Shown piece by piece: positions 11,501 through 20,880 of a stretch of 60,000 nucleotides of DNA. Every line of letters begins with the position of its first letter. Position 1 is the stretch's first letter. The notes under the pieces were generated by a model, which worked only from the letters and a program-made list of their open reading frames with translations, had not been told where the DNA came from and did not search any database. The stretch covers positions 18,170,501 to 18,230,500 of the forward strand of contig NC_088311.1 of assembly GCF_910592395.1 (NCBI RefSeq). Direction: 5' to 3'. Source of the DNA: Lineus longissimus. Taxonomy: Eukaryota; Nemertea; Pilidiophora; Heteronemertea; Lineidae. The translations under genes and the position numbers were made by a program.

Positions 11501-14500
11501 CCAATGTCAAGGTAGGTATAAGCTACGTATAAAATAGGGAGAATAGAGAGGTTCCGATTTGGACCGAAGAACGAGAATGAGAACAAGGTGATCTTTTCTC
11601 TAGTAGACGACATCAAGTTGTTTCTGTCCCGTAGCCTGTACCACTAGGTTCAGCAGTCAGCTACCAGTTTGACACAGGCTATACGTTCTCGAATGGGAAA
11701 GGAAATTCCACCTGTGTCGAGGGTCGTCCTGATATTGTTAAAAGGAGCTAGGCTGACCCGACACCCGTGTGCACAGGTAAGACGTACATTTCATACAAAA
11801 AGAGGTTCTTTTCATGTTTTTGTCCTGATAAGAACCTTGTTTGATACACGACTCAAAGCATCTTCACCTGGCTAGCAATGTTTTTTGTGTTCTTTTCCAG
11901 CAATAACCTACTAACCTTCTTCTAAATAAGAAATCTGTTTCATACATGACTCAGAGTATCTTCACCTGGCCAGCTAACTATCGTTTTTCCTGTTCCTTTC
12001 CGGCAATACTTGTGACCTTTATCCGGAAAAACGATCAAGTTTCTGTCCAGAAACAAAAACCTCCTAACTCATCGATCACTCAGTTAAAAATTTAATGTGA
12101 CACAAGTTACGTTCTTGAAAGGAAATTGCGTTCCAACTATGGCAGTTTTAATGATACAAACGGGTAACGGCTGGGGCAGCCCTATAACCACGATAACCAG
12201 TGTGAACAGGTACATGTGTAATAAGAAAACGCTGGCATTGCAGTGGATGTTCCCTATATCTATTTACCATGTTTTCATAGAGACTTAGGATCTCCTTCAA
12301 GAAGGAATTTTGTATTGAGCTCATGTTTGTCTCATTTTCAGCAATTACCTGTGAACCACCGTCTGACTCTCTGGTAAATGGTAGTGTTTCCACCCCAGAA
12401 CCTGCATTGTTCGGGACGGCGGTGAGTTACCGATGTAACACAGGTTTTGCGCTAGAAGGAAAAGGGAGTTCCACCTGTGTCGAGGACGGACTTGAAAACG
12501 TTAAAGGGAAATGGGATGACCAAGCACCCGTGTGCACAGGTAAGAGTTTTACAGTGACAACGATATTCCTCTGAAGACCTACGGCGCTCGCTAATGAATA
12601 TGAAAATTTCCAATTGCATGTACATGTACATGTACGTATCGGTACTGAAAATAAATATGTGAGGAGGAAAGGAAGGCTCTGATTATATTTAAGGGCAATG
12701 GACTGACCCGACACCTCTGTGCACAGGTAAGATAACTCTATAATGTCTATGGATGGGAACTTTCCCTTTAATGCTAGAAGATATTCATCATGTGCTTGAA
12801 ATGGGAGTTAGGGTCTCTTTTTTTCTTGGGTTATTCGTTATCATCATGCCGTGTAGAACTTTAAAATGTCTTTACCTTTATAGAATGTCCGGGCCACAAG
12901 ATTCTGTTCTGTCCTTCGACCTTTAAAGCTATTGGCAATCACAGATATATTATACCATGATCCGTCAGAATACAATAGGGCAGGACATTTTGTCCATGGG
13001 GATATTTCCTACTGGAAAGACAAATTCTACGGGTGTTCATGAAGATCGCAACAGCGCCAAAGGAACATGGTCAGAGCCAAAGCCTGTTTGCAAAAGTAGG
13101 TTCAGCACTACCGCAAATGATTGGCCAATTTCAATCCCACCCATATTAAAAATTGTTTTGTTGTGGTTTGAAGGAATTTTGAGATGGTCCTTGATAATGT
13201 ATTGTATTGGTTTTTGTTTTCTAGCTATTACCTGTGAACCTCCTGTCATATCAAACGGACATGTATCAGTCACCAAAGCAGCGGTGTATGGGTCAACTGT
13301 AACCTATCATTGTAACCAAGGCTTTTTTCTCGATGGGAAAGGAAGCTCCAAGTGTAGTCAAAATGGAACTGACAATGTTTATGGAATATGGACTAACCAG
13401 TTGCCTGTGTGTAAAGGTAAAGTTCCTGCAGAGAGAGAGCTTTCCTCATTTCTTTTCTACATTTCCCCCATGTTTGGATTTGATCATTATCATTTTCGAT
13501 ACAATCCCGTACTTTGATTCTTTTTGCAGCCATAAGTTGCGATACACCATTGTTACTGAATGGACAAGTAATAGCGGGTGGTCAAAGTACCCATGGCACG
13601 ACAGTGATCTTTAGATGCAACGAAGGCTTCATTCTCGAAGGAAAGACAAATTCTACGTGTATTCATGAAGATCCAAACAGCGCAAAGGGAAAGTGGTCAG
13701 ACCCAGCGACTGTTTGCAAAGGTGAGTCCAATGCCTACCGCACACGATTGGCCAATTTCCTTCCCATGCACCCATGATAAACATTTAATTTGTTTGTGGT
13801 TTGAAGGAATTTGAATGGTGGGTTGAATTCTCCTTTTCTTTTCTAGCTGTTACCTGTGAACCTCCTGTCATATCAAACGGACATGTATCAGTTACCAAAC
13901 CGGCCGTGTATGGATCAACTGTAACCTATCATTGTAACCAAGGCTTTGTTCTGGATGGGAAACGGAGCTCAAAGTGTAATCAAAATGGAACTGACAGTAT
14001 TTACAGAAAATGGACTAGCCTGTCGCCTGTGTGTAAAGGTAAAATTCCTCCAGATTGGAGCTTTCCTCATTTCCGTCCTACATTTCCCCCATGTCTGGCC
14101 TTCATCATTATCATTATTGATACAATCCCGTACTTTGATTCCTTTTGCAGCCATAAGTTGCAAAACACCATTGTTACTGAATGGCCAAGTAATAGCGGAT
14201 GGTCAAAGTACCCATGGCACGACAGTGATCTTTAGATGCGACGAAGGCTTCATTCTCGAAGGAAAAACATATTCTACGTGTATTCATAAAGATCCAAACA
14301 GCGCAAAGGGAAAGTGGTCAGAGCCAACGACTGTTTGCAAGCGTAAGTCCAATGCCTACCGCACACGATTGGCCAATTTCCTTCCCATGGACCCATGATA
14401 AACATTTAATTTATTTCTGGTTTGAAGGAATTTTGAGATGGTCCTGAATGTTGTGTTATATACTTCTTTTCTCTTCTAGCTATTACCTGTGAACCTCCTG

Positions 14501-17500
14501 TCATATCAAATGGACATGTATCAGTCTCCAAACCAGCCGTGTATGGATCAACTGTAACCTATCATTGTAACCAAGGCTTTTTTCTGGATGGGAAACGGAG
14601 CTCAAAGTGTATTCAAAATGGAACTGACAATGTTTACGGAAAATGGACTGACCAGTCGCCTGTGTGTAAAGGTAAAGTTCCTTCAGAGAGAAAGCTTTCC
14701 TCATTTTTATCTATATTTCCCCATATTTGGATTTGATCATTATCATTATCGATACAATGCCGTACTTTGATTCATTTTCCAGCTATAAGTTGCAACACAC
14801 CATTGTTGCTGAATGGACAAGTAATAGCGGGTGGGCTAAGTACCCATGGCACGACAGTGATCTTTAGATGCGACGAAGGCTTCATTCTTGAAGGAAAGAC
14901 AAAATCTATGTGTATTCATGAAGATCCAAACAGCGCCAAGGGAAAGTGGTCAGAGCCAACACCTGTTTGCAAAGGTAAGTCAAATGCCTACCGCACACGA
15001 TTGGCGAATTGCCATCCCATGCACCCATAATAAACATTTAATTTGTTTTTTTTTGGTTTGAAGGAATTTTGACATGGTCCTTAATGTTGCGTTGTATTCT
15101 TCTTTTCTTTTCTAGCTATTACCTGTGAACCTCCTGTCATATTAAACGGACATGTATCAGTCACCAAAGCATCGGTGTATGGGTCAACTGTAACCTATCA
15201 TTGTAACCAAGGCTTTTTTCTCGATGGGAAATGAAGCTCCAAGTGTAGTCAAAATGGAACTGACAATGTTTATGGAAAATGGACTAACCAGTTGCCTGTG
15301 TGTAAAGGTAAAGTTCCTGCAGAGAGAGAGCTTTCCTCATTTCTTTTCTACATTTCCCCCATGTTTGGATTTGATCATTATCATTTTCGATACAATCCCG
15401 TACTTTGATTCTTTTTGCAGCCATAAGTTGCGATACACCATTGTTACTGAATGGACAAGTAATAGCGGGTGGTCAAAGTACCCATGGCACGACAGTGATC
15501 TTTAGATGCAACGAAGGCTTCATTCTCGAAGGAAAGACAAATTCTACGTGTATTCATGAAGATCCAAACAGCGCAAAGGGAAAGTGGTCAGACCCAGCGA
15601 CTGTTTGCAAAGGTAAGTCCAATGCCTACCGCACACGATTGGCCAATTTCCTTCCCATGCACCCATGATAAACATTTAATTTGTTTGTGGTTTGAAGGAA
15701 TTTGAATGGTGGGTTGAATTCTCCTTTTCTTTTCTAGCTGTTACCTGTGAACCTCCTGTCATATCAAACGGACATGTATCAGTTACCAAACCGGCCGTGT
15801 ATGGATCAACTGTAACCTATCATTGTAACCAAGGCTTTGTTCTGGATGGGAAACGGAGCTCAAAGTGTAATCAAAATGGAACTGACAATATTTACGGAAA
15901 ATGGACTAACCTGTCGCCTGTGTGTAAAGGTAAAATTCCTCCAGATTGGAGCTTTCCTCATTTCCGTCCTACATTTCCCCCATGTTTGGCCTTCATAATT
16001 ATCATTATTGATACAATCCCGTACTTTGATTCCTTTTGCAGCCATAAGTTGCGACACACCATTGTTACTGAATGGCCAAGTAATAGCGGATGGTCAAAGT
16101 ACCCATGGCACGACAGTGATCTTTAGATGCGACGAAGGCTTCATTCTCGAAGGAAAGACATATTCTACGTGTATTCATGAAGATCCAAACAGCGCAAAGG
16201 GAAAGTGGTCAGTGCCAACGCCTGCTTGCAAGGGTAGGTCCAATGCCTACCGCACACGATTGGCCAATTTCCTTCCCATGCACCCATGATAAACATTTAA
16301 TTTGTCTGTCATATCAAACGGACATGTATCAGTCACCAAACAAGCCATGTATGGATCAACTGTAACTTATCGTTGCAACCAAGGCTTTGTTCTGGATGGG
16401 AAAGAGAGCTCAAATTGTAGTCAAAATGGAACTGACAATGTTTATCGGAAATGGGCTGACCATTCGCCTGTGACTTTCGGGAAACGTTTCGAGTTCATCC
16501 GATCTGAACTGACGGTGGAGATGTGTGACAAACTATTTCAGCTCTACGTCCATTATAGTAGTGATATCAAATTCAATTTCAAATTTTAATTTTGAACGAA
16601 CTAAGTTGACCTCAATTTGTAAGACTTTCTGAAGCACGGTAATACTAGTGTAATCACATATTCCATTACAAGTCTCGTGCTTTAATAATCACTAACGGGA
16701 CAGATCGCGGTCATTCACAGAATATGGCAATGTTCAGTTAAACCTAAGTCGAATATTTAGTAAAAGAGCGACAACTTCCATTGGCTTCCAAGGTCAACTC
16801 AATTTGATTTGATTCACAGATATTGGATTGGAGTCACCTTCGTCGACATTGGATTACGTGCATGGAGACGTAGGAGGACGCACAAATACGCGTAATGAAT
16901 CAGGTAAGTTGGGAAAAAAAATTAAGAATGAGTGATTAAAGACTTCACTGAGCAATTAAATGGAAACCATTGCGTATTATATACAATTACTTGCAAGAAT
17001 GATAATCTCAGATGCGTCACTCTATATAACCCTGTCACTTGTTACATCATCAGTAACTTGTGCTTGCCATTCTCAAGTGCTGACCCAAATGAGGTAAAAT
17101 GCGAATTTCGAGTTCCTTATACTCAGTGCGATTTGAAGGTTTCCGCATCGGTCGAATATAAAGTAATGCAAAATGAGGAAAAGCTAGGTTTTTCATTGTG
17201 TGTTCCTTTCACAATTCCCGAGCGTGCAACTTAGAGAATATTTCTGCTAACTCGGTCATGACCACATTTGCCCTTGCTGCGTGCATGTAAACGGTGACAA
17301 TTTCTAAACCGCTCTATCAAAGTTGTTTACATAAGTTGTTTTACACATAAATAATTTAAAACCTCTCTCTTGATGTCTTCTTTGTTATCTCTATTTTCAG
17401 GATCAGCAATGAACATCGGAATTGGTATTGGCTGCGCGACAGTTGTTCTCGTCTTGGTAATCATTGTTGTTATTTTAGCAATTAAAAACAAAAGGTACGT

Positions 17501-20500
17501 TTTACCTATTTTCCAAATTATACCAACTGGAGTCATAAAATGCATGCAGTACACGATATATTCGGAAAGAGCCAACCGGATGAGTGTGGTTTTTACATGT
17601 CGGTGCAAAGTTCAGCTTGACTGGAGTCTGAGGTTATCCACTCTCTATCTGAACTTAGCTTGAGACAAAACTATTGCGTGTACTTTTTAATCGATCAATC
17701 TGTCATCCAGTCTAAAATAACCTAAGATAACACCATAACATGAAGATTTTAAAGGGCGCCTTTTCAATGTGTAAGTGTGTTCAAAGGAGCAATCCCTCAA
17801 ATCGTCTCTCAGTCAGCCATGTCTTTAGCGAGTGCTTAAACGAAATGATACTGTCTGCCATCCTTATATGGGTCGGCAGCTGGTTCCAAACCAAAGAAAT
17901 GGACCACTCGCCAAAAAGGTTCTGTCCCAAATGAGGTCGGTGCGCCTTGGTTGCAACTTGAAGCAAACAAAAGCGGGTGACCTTGAACGACGAACAGATT
18001 CGGCGAGGGGAAGCTGTAGGAAACCATGCCGACCAATGAACACCCCTATTAGCAATAGATAGCAAAACGTTGAAAACCATACGAGACATAACCGGCAGCC
18101 GGTGGAGTTACCGGATGACTAGCGTTATATGATCGATCGTACTTGTGCGTTCTTCTCTCAAATCTCGTAGCCCAAATTTTGAATACGCTGGATAGGTTCG
18201 ATACTCCACTCCTGCTGACACCCAAAACAATGCCAAATGCCTTTCGTTCAACTCATACCGGTTTCAATCTCGCTTCCAGGATGGCGAAGATGTAAGTGCT
18301 CGTGCGATCACACCCTACAACAAACCTGGAGGCGGGAAATGCCCGGTCGAATTTTATAGAAAGTCAAATGCAAACAATAAATGTCGTTTCCTTGACATTT
18401 TTATTGCATATTATTTTGTTCTGTTTGGAGAGCCGCTTGCCGAACAGCACTGAAAATCAACCCAGTTTGGTCAGCCCGGCTTGCCAAACATTCTTCCCTG
18501 TTTGGCGAGCTGGCGACTTCACAACATGGCCAATCAGAGCAGTGAACAGATATCATATTGGAATTAATATTCGCATAATTTACAATTGCGGTCTTCTCGC
18601 TCTTGCTCTAAATTTACTTTTGAATATTTAAAATAAGTCCTTATGTAAAATTGTCCACAAGAGTTCATAAAGAATTAAAATGTGATTAACTGATAAGTGT
18701 AGTAAATACATTGTAAAGTCCTTCGCTATACATCCAGTAGTGTTGTTTACCGCGTTGCCATGAATGATAATACGGATATGATAATGAGCTCCTTGCAGGC
18801 TAATGTATGAATGAATTCAGCTCTCCATCTTGGTCAAAAGAGTCGCTGTATGGGAAGCCGGGTTTGCCAAATAATCAATTCCTGTTATGTTTCGACGCTC
18901 AGCCTCAAGGAAAGGGTATCATACCTCACTTCAGATTAAATAATAATAATAATAAAAAATAGGTATTGGATCAGGATAGTACAAGGGTGAAAGAACAATT
19001 TAGTTGGTGTGTACCATTCATCATTCATAGACCAAGACTAAGAGGTCTGGCGGACCAAAGTGTATAGATCCAGTAAGACTAGCGTTCTAGCAGACGATTT
19101 TCGTTGCATTGCGCTGTGGGGAGTTTTTCAAGTCCGTAGACTTTCATGTGATCCAAGGTTGCATGTGATCGACATGATTGTGTCCATTGGAGTTAAAGTG
19201 ATTAGCAACCGAAGTTTGTTTATTCCTGGAGATATCTGATCGGTGTTCATTGAGTCTAGCTTTCAATTTCCTGGATGTTTGGCCTACATATTGTATACCA
19301 CATTTGGCGCATTCAATGAGGTAAATGACCCCTTCCGAGTTGCAACTTATCCTTTGTTTAATCTTATGTTTCTGTTTGGTGATATTGCTTGTCACGTGAT
19401 CAGATATCTTCATGAATTTACAATTCTTGCATCTATTGTAATTGCACCTAACTGTGCCTCTTTGCGGTTGGGGTGCGAATGTTAGTGTCATTTGATTGGA
19501 TTGACGATTTCTATCATGTCCATTGTCCTTATGCGTAACTTTAGCTCTTGTGAGGATATCTTTGAGGTTTTTACATCTCCTATAGCTAATGAGTGGTTTG
19601 GCGGAACCAAGTGATTGTCTCATTTTCTCTGAGCTTTCTAAATTGTCCCAGTTGTTGTTTACTAGTGTCTTTAGATTTGGTAGAGTAGGGTTGAAAGTGG
19701 TGACCACGGGTATGATATCATTGTTCTGAATAGTGGCCTGTTTTTTTAGCAAGTCATTTCTATCTAAAGCACGCGCTTTCTGTATAGAATCTTTTAGTAA
19801 TAAAAGTTTATGTCCTCTGATGTGTAGCATCCTGATCAAACGTGCACAGTGTTTATCAAAGTCTGTAATATTTGAGAATATCCTACGAATACGGATGGCT
19901 TGGCTATAGGCTATTCCACGTTTGGTATGGCCTTGGTGACAAGAGGATGAATGTAGATAGCTATGACAATCCGTGGGTTTGACAAAGAGATCAGTTTGAG
20001 TTGGTTTTGCTGGTTAAGGCTCACGGTGACATCTAGAAAATTAATGCTGAGTTCACTAATTTCAGCAGTGAATTTTATGGTGGCATGTCGGGTGTTCATT
20101 TCATTGATGATTAGGTCAAGTTTCTCTCTGCCATGAAGCCAAACCATAATGATGTCATCGATGAACCGACTATTCATTTCAGGTTTGTAAGTCTGTTGGT
20201 CTCAGAAGTCAGCTTCCCATTTCCCTAGGGATAGGTTAGCATAGGAGGGGGCCATCGAGGTTCCCATAGCTGTGCCTGAGGTTTGCACCTGTGTAGTGGA
20301 CCACGTATCTTGCAGTTTTTCCAATAATAAAACAAATATGGCAATTTTTATTTTCGCGAATCAAGGTTATTCGCAAAATTCGACAGTTTTCAGTATTCAT
20401 TCGATCAGAAAATTTGTAGTCCAGCTTTATCGTCGGCCATCTTTGCTTATCGGAGCCGCTTTGCTGAACTTTCTTACCCAGCGTCAACAGCACATTATGC

Positions 20501-20880
20501 TACCTCCACATTAGCGATTAACGAGGTATTTTGCGACAAGAGGCTCGATTTCCTCAGACATTGGTCTAGAGCCAAACATTCAAATGTATCAGTGCTGGAA
20601 TGAAACCACACAGTGCCGGTGGACAGGGCATGAATCGTGGTGTTAAACTGTGAGATAGTTCTTTTCTCGTCAAACAATCCATACATGTTAATTTTGTTTG
20701 TCTTGTCTGATAAGTTACAGTCGAGAAAGCCCACCACATGAAACACTCGAAGAAGAGCCCCCTGCCAAATCCAAAGTGAATGTCTTCCAGAATTCACTTT
20801 ACGATATAGAGGAATGGAACGAAGGACAAAACGAAACAAGGGGCAGTTCTGATGAGACGTTCCGCCTAGATTTTGTTTGA
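5474..20880 (+). CDS. Gene A: Gla-EGF-CCP(12)-TM receptor-like gene (whole span)
   Basis: Exons in order: signal peptide, Gla propeptide and domain, EGF-like, CCP1 to CCP12, stalk, TM segment, cytoplasmic tail. The predicted product is about 1000 residues, a single-pass type I surface protein. Every splice junction fits GT-AG. Phases are 1 throughout except phase 0 after the Gla exon and phase 2 after the TM exon, so CCP exons can be skipped or duplicated without frameshift. CCP9 carries an in-frame TGA at 15232-15234, so the full product needs that exon skipped; otherwise the allele is a pseudogene or makes a truncated, TM-less product. Ligand and function are unknown; surface recognition is inferred from the modules. 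Confidence 0.75.
5535..6722 (+). other. Gene A intron 1
   Basis: It is homologous over much of its length to gene C intron 1 (53402-54763). It contains a poly-G run at about 5900-5915 and a dispersed repeat at about 5985-6130 (listed separately). The short frames around 5629-5958 change phase between the two copies and are not coding. Confidence 0.7.
5985..6130. repeat. Dispersed repeat, second copy at 34.5 kb
   Basis: The stretch with tctgactgaattatcacgc and tcctttccatgtg recurs at about 34490-34635 in gene B (between EGF2 and CCP1) in the same orientation. It is non-coding and absent at the matching place in gene C intron 1, so it looks like an inserted short element. Confidence 0.65.
6723..6907 (+). 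CDS. Gene A exon 2: Gla propeptide and Gla domain
   Basis: The exon begins after tattaatag. It encodes a propeptide (HLEDKEAKSFL) resembling the gamma-carboxylase docking site, a dibasic cleavage site RRYRR, then a Gla-type core N-E-E-C-R-E-G-C-T-Y-E-E-F-R-E-V with the disulfide loop and Glu residues that would be carboxylated to bind calcium. The vertebrate loop has four residues between the cysteines; here there are three. The exon enters in phase 1 and leaves in phase 0 (GAA GTG|GTAAGT), as in vertebrate clotting factor genes. The domain is shorter and has fewer Glu than the classic Gla domain, so calcium or membrane binding may be reduced. Confidence 0.75.
7355..7840 (+). repeat. Tandem repeat, about 230 bp unit
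   Basis: Two full units (7355-7586 and 7587-7814) start with gaattacaat.ataacaaaa and are followed by the beginning of a third unit. The units are about 95 percent alike, with a small deletion (ttatatgg) in the second. The opposite-strand frames across it are artefacts of the repeat. Gene C intron 2 lacks it. Confidence 0.85.
8890..9355 (+). mobile_element. Eroded Tc1/mariner-type MITE
   Basis: This segment is homologous to the well-preserved element at 56428-57120. The right end (cgggcacgaatgtacagctg) survives with mutations; the left inverted repeat is lost. The 98-codon frame at 8901-9197 is not preserved in the other copy, so it is not a gene. The element entered intron 2 before the A/C duplication. 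Confidence 0.7.
9541..9664 (+). CDS. Gene A exon 3: aromatic-stack plus EGF-like exon
   Basis: The exon enters in phase 0 after atttcag and leaves in phase 1 (TCT G|GTAGGT). It starts LDFMKEYNC, placed like the FWxxY aromatic stack after vertebrate Gla domains, then CKHQGLLPCPYGQAC, which resembles the first half of an EGF domain, and ends HVDCSG. Only four cysteines are present, fewer than the six of a full EGF domain. The gene C copy (57310-57433) has the same length and cysteines. Confidence 0.7.
9665..11328 (+). other. Gene A intron 3
   Basis: The whole intron is homologous to gene C intron 3 (57434-59379). A LINE 3' fragment at 58394-58697 is present only in gene C. The open frame at 10177-10557 is frameshifted in gene C and is not considered a gene. 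Confidence 0.75.
11329..11511 (+). CDS. Gene A CCP1 exon
   Basis: A 183 bp, phase 1-1 Sushi exon beginning D-I-V-C-K-K-Q-L-P and ending WSADRPQCQG. It holds the four cysteines and the Trp after the third. It is the most divergent CCP of gene A and has its only close relative in gene C (59380-59562). Confidence 0.85.
11625..11776 (+). pseudogene. Relic CCP exon
   Basis: The 3' two thirds of a CCP exon close to those at 35865 and 36180 in gene B (shared gttcagc.gt.agctacc and gacccgacacccgtgtgcacag). The acceptor and first cysteine are gone and in-frame TAG codons occur, so it is not expected in the mRNA. The donor GTAAGA survives. Confidence 0.8.
11990..12212 (+). pseudogene. Relic CCP exon, heavily decayed
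   Basis: Fragments match a CCP exon (cttgtgacc near 12008, acacaagttacgttcttgaa near 12100), but the acceptor is changed from AG to GG and frame and cysteines are lost. Confidence 0.6.
12342..12539 (+). CDS. Gene A CCP2 exon
   Basis: A 198 bp, phase 1-1 exon with the four CCP cysteines and KGKWDDQAPVC at its end. It is two codons longer than the standard 192 bp exon near the first NG turn (PPSDSLVNG). It belongs with the early CCPs of gene B (35865 and 36180) rather than with the alpha/beta array. Confidence 0.88.
12640..12726 (+). pseudogene. Relic CCP 3' fragment
   Basis: A short segment ending in the CCP-like cacctctgtgcacag before GTAAGA. It has a counterpart at 36480-36558 in gene B. 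No open frame or acceptor remains. Confidence 0.55.
13013..13095 (+). pseudogene. Relic CCP beta exon, 3' part
   Basis: Encodes GKTNSTGVHEDRNSAKGTW..PKPVCKS, the second half of a beta-type CCP. The Cys after NST is changed to Gly and the first half is missing. The upstream neighbour matches gene B 36700-36850, so a deletion relative to gene B fused the two pieces. Confidence 0.75.
13225..13416 (+). CDS. Gene A CCP3 exon, alpha type
   Basis: A 192 bp, phase 1-1 exon starting AITCEPPVISNGHVSV, with the second half NQGFFLDGKGSSKC and G-I-W instead of the usual G-K-W. It is the first exon of the regular array and the parent or sister of CCP9 (15116), lying exactly 1891 bp upstream of it. Confidence 0.9.
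13530..13721 (+). CDS. Gene A CCP4 exon, beta type
   Basis: A 192 bp, phase 1-1 exon starting AISCDTPLLLNGQVIAGG, with GFILEGKTNSTC and WSDPATVCKG. Its protein sequence equals CCP10 (15421), 1891 bp downstream. The donor is GTGAGT where the copy has GTAAGT. Confidence 0.9.
13847..14038 (+). CDS. Gene A CCP5 exon, alpha type
   Basis: A 192 bp exon with GFVLDGKRSSKCNQNGTDS and RKWTSLSPVC. Two or three codons differ from CCP11, its 1891 bp copy. Followed by a 112 bp intron. Confidence 0.9.
14151..14342 (+). CDS. Gene A CCP6 exon, beta type
   Basis: A 192 bp exon starting AISCKTPLLLNGQ. The last exon base is C where other copies have G (AAG C|GTAAGT), changing the junction residue from Ala to Pro when joined to CCP7. 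It otherwise keeps all cysteines and the Trp. Confidence 0.88.
14480..14671 (+). CDS. Gene A CCP7 exon, alpha type
   Basis: A 192 bp exon with HVSVSKPAVYGST and GFFLDGKRSSKCIQNG. It is most like CCP14 of gene B (40871), which shares GFFLDGKRSSKC. Confidence 0.9.
14783..14974 (+). CDS. Gene A CCP8 exon, beta type
   Basis: A 192 bp exon starting AISCNTP, with the variants GGLSTHG and GKTKSMCIHED. CCP15 of gene B (41180) shares GGLSTHG and GKTKS, so the pair CCP7/CCP8 corresponds to CCP14/CCP15 of gene B. Confidence 0.9.
15116..15307 (+). pseudogene. Gene A CCP9 exon, alpha type, with in-frame stop
   Basis: A 192 bp exon with intact splice sites but TGA at 15232-15234, where the copies have GGA (one G to T change). 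It is the 1891 bp copy of CCP3, which lacks the stop, so the mutation followed the duplication. Because the exon is phase 1-1, skipping it would restore the frame. Confidence 0.85.
15421..15612 (+). CDS. Gene A CCP10 exon, beta type
   Basis: A 192 bp exon whose protein is identical to CCP4 (13530). Flanking introns are also nearly identical, so the duplication is young or is being homogenised. Confidence 0.9.
15738..15929 (+). CDS. Gene A CCP11 exon, alpha type
   Basis: A 192 bp exon, copy of CCP5 with GTDNIYGKWTNLSPVC where CCP5 has GTDSIYRKWTSLSPVC. Confidence 0.9.
16042..16233 (+). CDS. Gene A CCP12 exon, beta type, last intact CCP
   Basis: A 192 bp exon, copy of CCP6, ending WSVPTPACKG with a GTAGGT donor. 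It should splice to the stalk exon at 16820, skipping the damaged exon that follows. Confidence 0.88.
16308..16480 (+). pseudogene. Relic CCP alpha exon
   Basis: The intron and the first codons, with the first Cys, have been deleted (atttaatttgt is fused straight to ctgtcatatcaaacgg), and the donor end with the fourth Cys is replaced by unrelated sequence. The rest (GFVLDGKESSNCSQNG) is alpha-type. Confidence 0.85.
16820..16903 (+). CDS. Gene A stalk exon
   Basis: An 84 bp, phase 1-1 exon after gattcacag, encoding an acidic and Ser/Gly-rich juxtamembrane stretch (DIGLESPSSTLDYVHGD...TRNES). It ends TCA G|GTAAGT. Gene B has the counterpart at 43297-43362, which uses an earlier donor and is six codons shorter. 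Confidence 0.75.
16904..17400 (+). other. Gene A intron before TM exon
   Basis: No exon is seen. The stretch 17070-17330 is well conserved with gene B 44320-44610 (aagtgctgacccaaatgagg), but the frames there are not kept. Confidence 0.65.
17401..17494 (+). CDS. Gene A transmembrane exon
   Basis: A 94 bp exon entering in phase 1 and leaving in phase 2. It encodes GSAMNIGIGIG, then a long run of Val, Leu and Ile including VVLVLVIIVVILAI, then the basic stop-transfer KNKR. This is a single membrane span with the cytoplasm on the C-terminal side. Confidence 0.88.
17781..18089 (-). mobile_element. LINE RT C-terminal fragment
   Basis: The minus strand reads FGEWSISLVWNQLPTHIR...SFKHSLKTWL, the C-terminal block typical of CR1/L2-type reverse transcriptases (compare LWNKLPS and FKGQLKHLLF in the LINE at 1.1-4.5 kb). 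No catalytic motif remains. It is a 5'-truncated relic. Confidence 0.6.
19144..19839 (-). pseudogene. Penelope linker and GIY-YIG endonuclease
   Basis: A 231-codon open frame. The C-terminal part holds GVIYLIECAKC, then YVGQTSRKLKARLNEH, the GIY-YIG core with the catalytic Arg, followed by Asn and His residues of the domain. The N-terminal part (LHIRGHKLLLLKDSIQ...SYRRCKNLKDIL) is the usual linker between RT and endonuclease in Penelope-like elements. The frame may be only the tail of a longer ORF, as the upstream RT is broken. Confidence 0.85.
19144..20290 (-). mobile_element. Penelope-like element, 5'-truncated
   Basis: On the minus strand, remains of the reverse transcriptase come first: GTAMGTSMAPSYANLSLG near 20280-20225, RFIDDIIMVW near 20165 and NFLDVTV near 20050. 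They are followed by a GIY-YIG endonuclease frame (19144-19839). Stops and a frameshift separate the RT pieces. The N-terminal RT half is missing. It sits antisense in the last intron of gene A, and gene B lacks it. Confidence 0.88.
20721..20880 (+). CDS. Gene A cytoplasmic tail exon and stop
   Basis: Enters in phase 2 after agttacag. It encodes SRESPPHETLEEEPPAKS, then FQNSLYDIEEWNEGQ and ETFRLDFV before TGA. The tail is acidic and carries a Tyr motif NSLY, where gene B has NPLY, the NPxY-type motif bound by PTB adaptors. Gene A may therefore have lost this interaction. Confidence 0.85.

Larger units (their letters stand above)
17495..20720 (+). other. Gene A last intron with inserted retroelements
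   Basis: It is 3.2 kb, against 0.7 kb for the matching gene B intron (44768-45463). The excess comes from a minus-strand RT fragment near 17.8-18.0 kb and a Penelope-like element at 19.1-20.3 kb. The stretch 20290-20720 is again homologous to gene B (45010-45463). Between 18.1 and 18.9 kb nothing recognisable was found. Confidence 0.7.

Noticed and set aside
16932-17234. 100-codon frame before the TM exon of gene A
   Set aside because: The homologous gene B DNA breaks the frame; the splice pattern places it in an intron.
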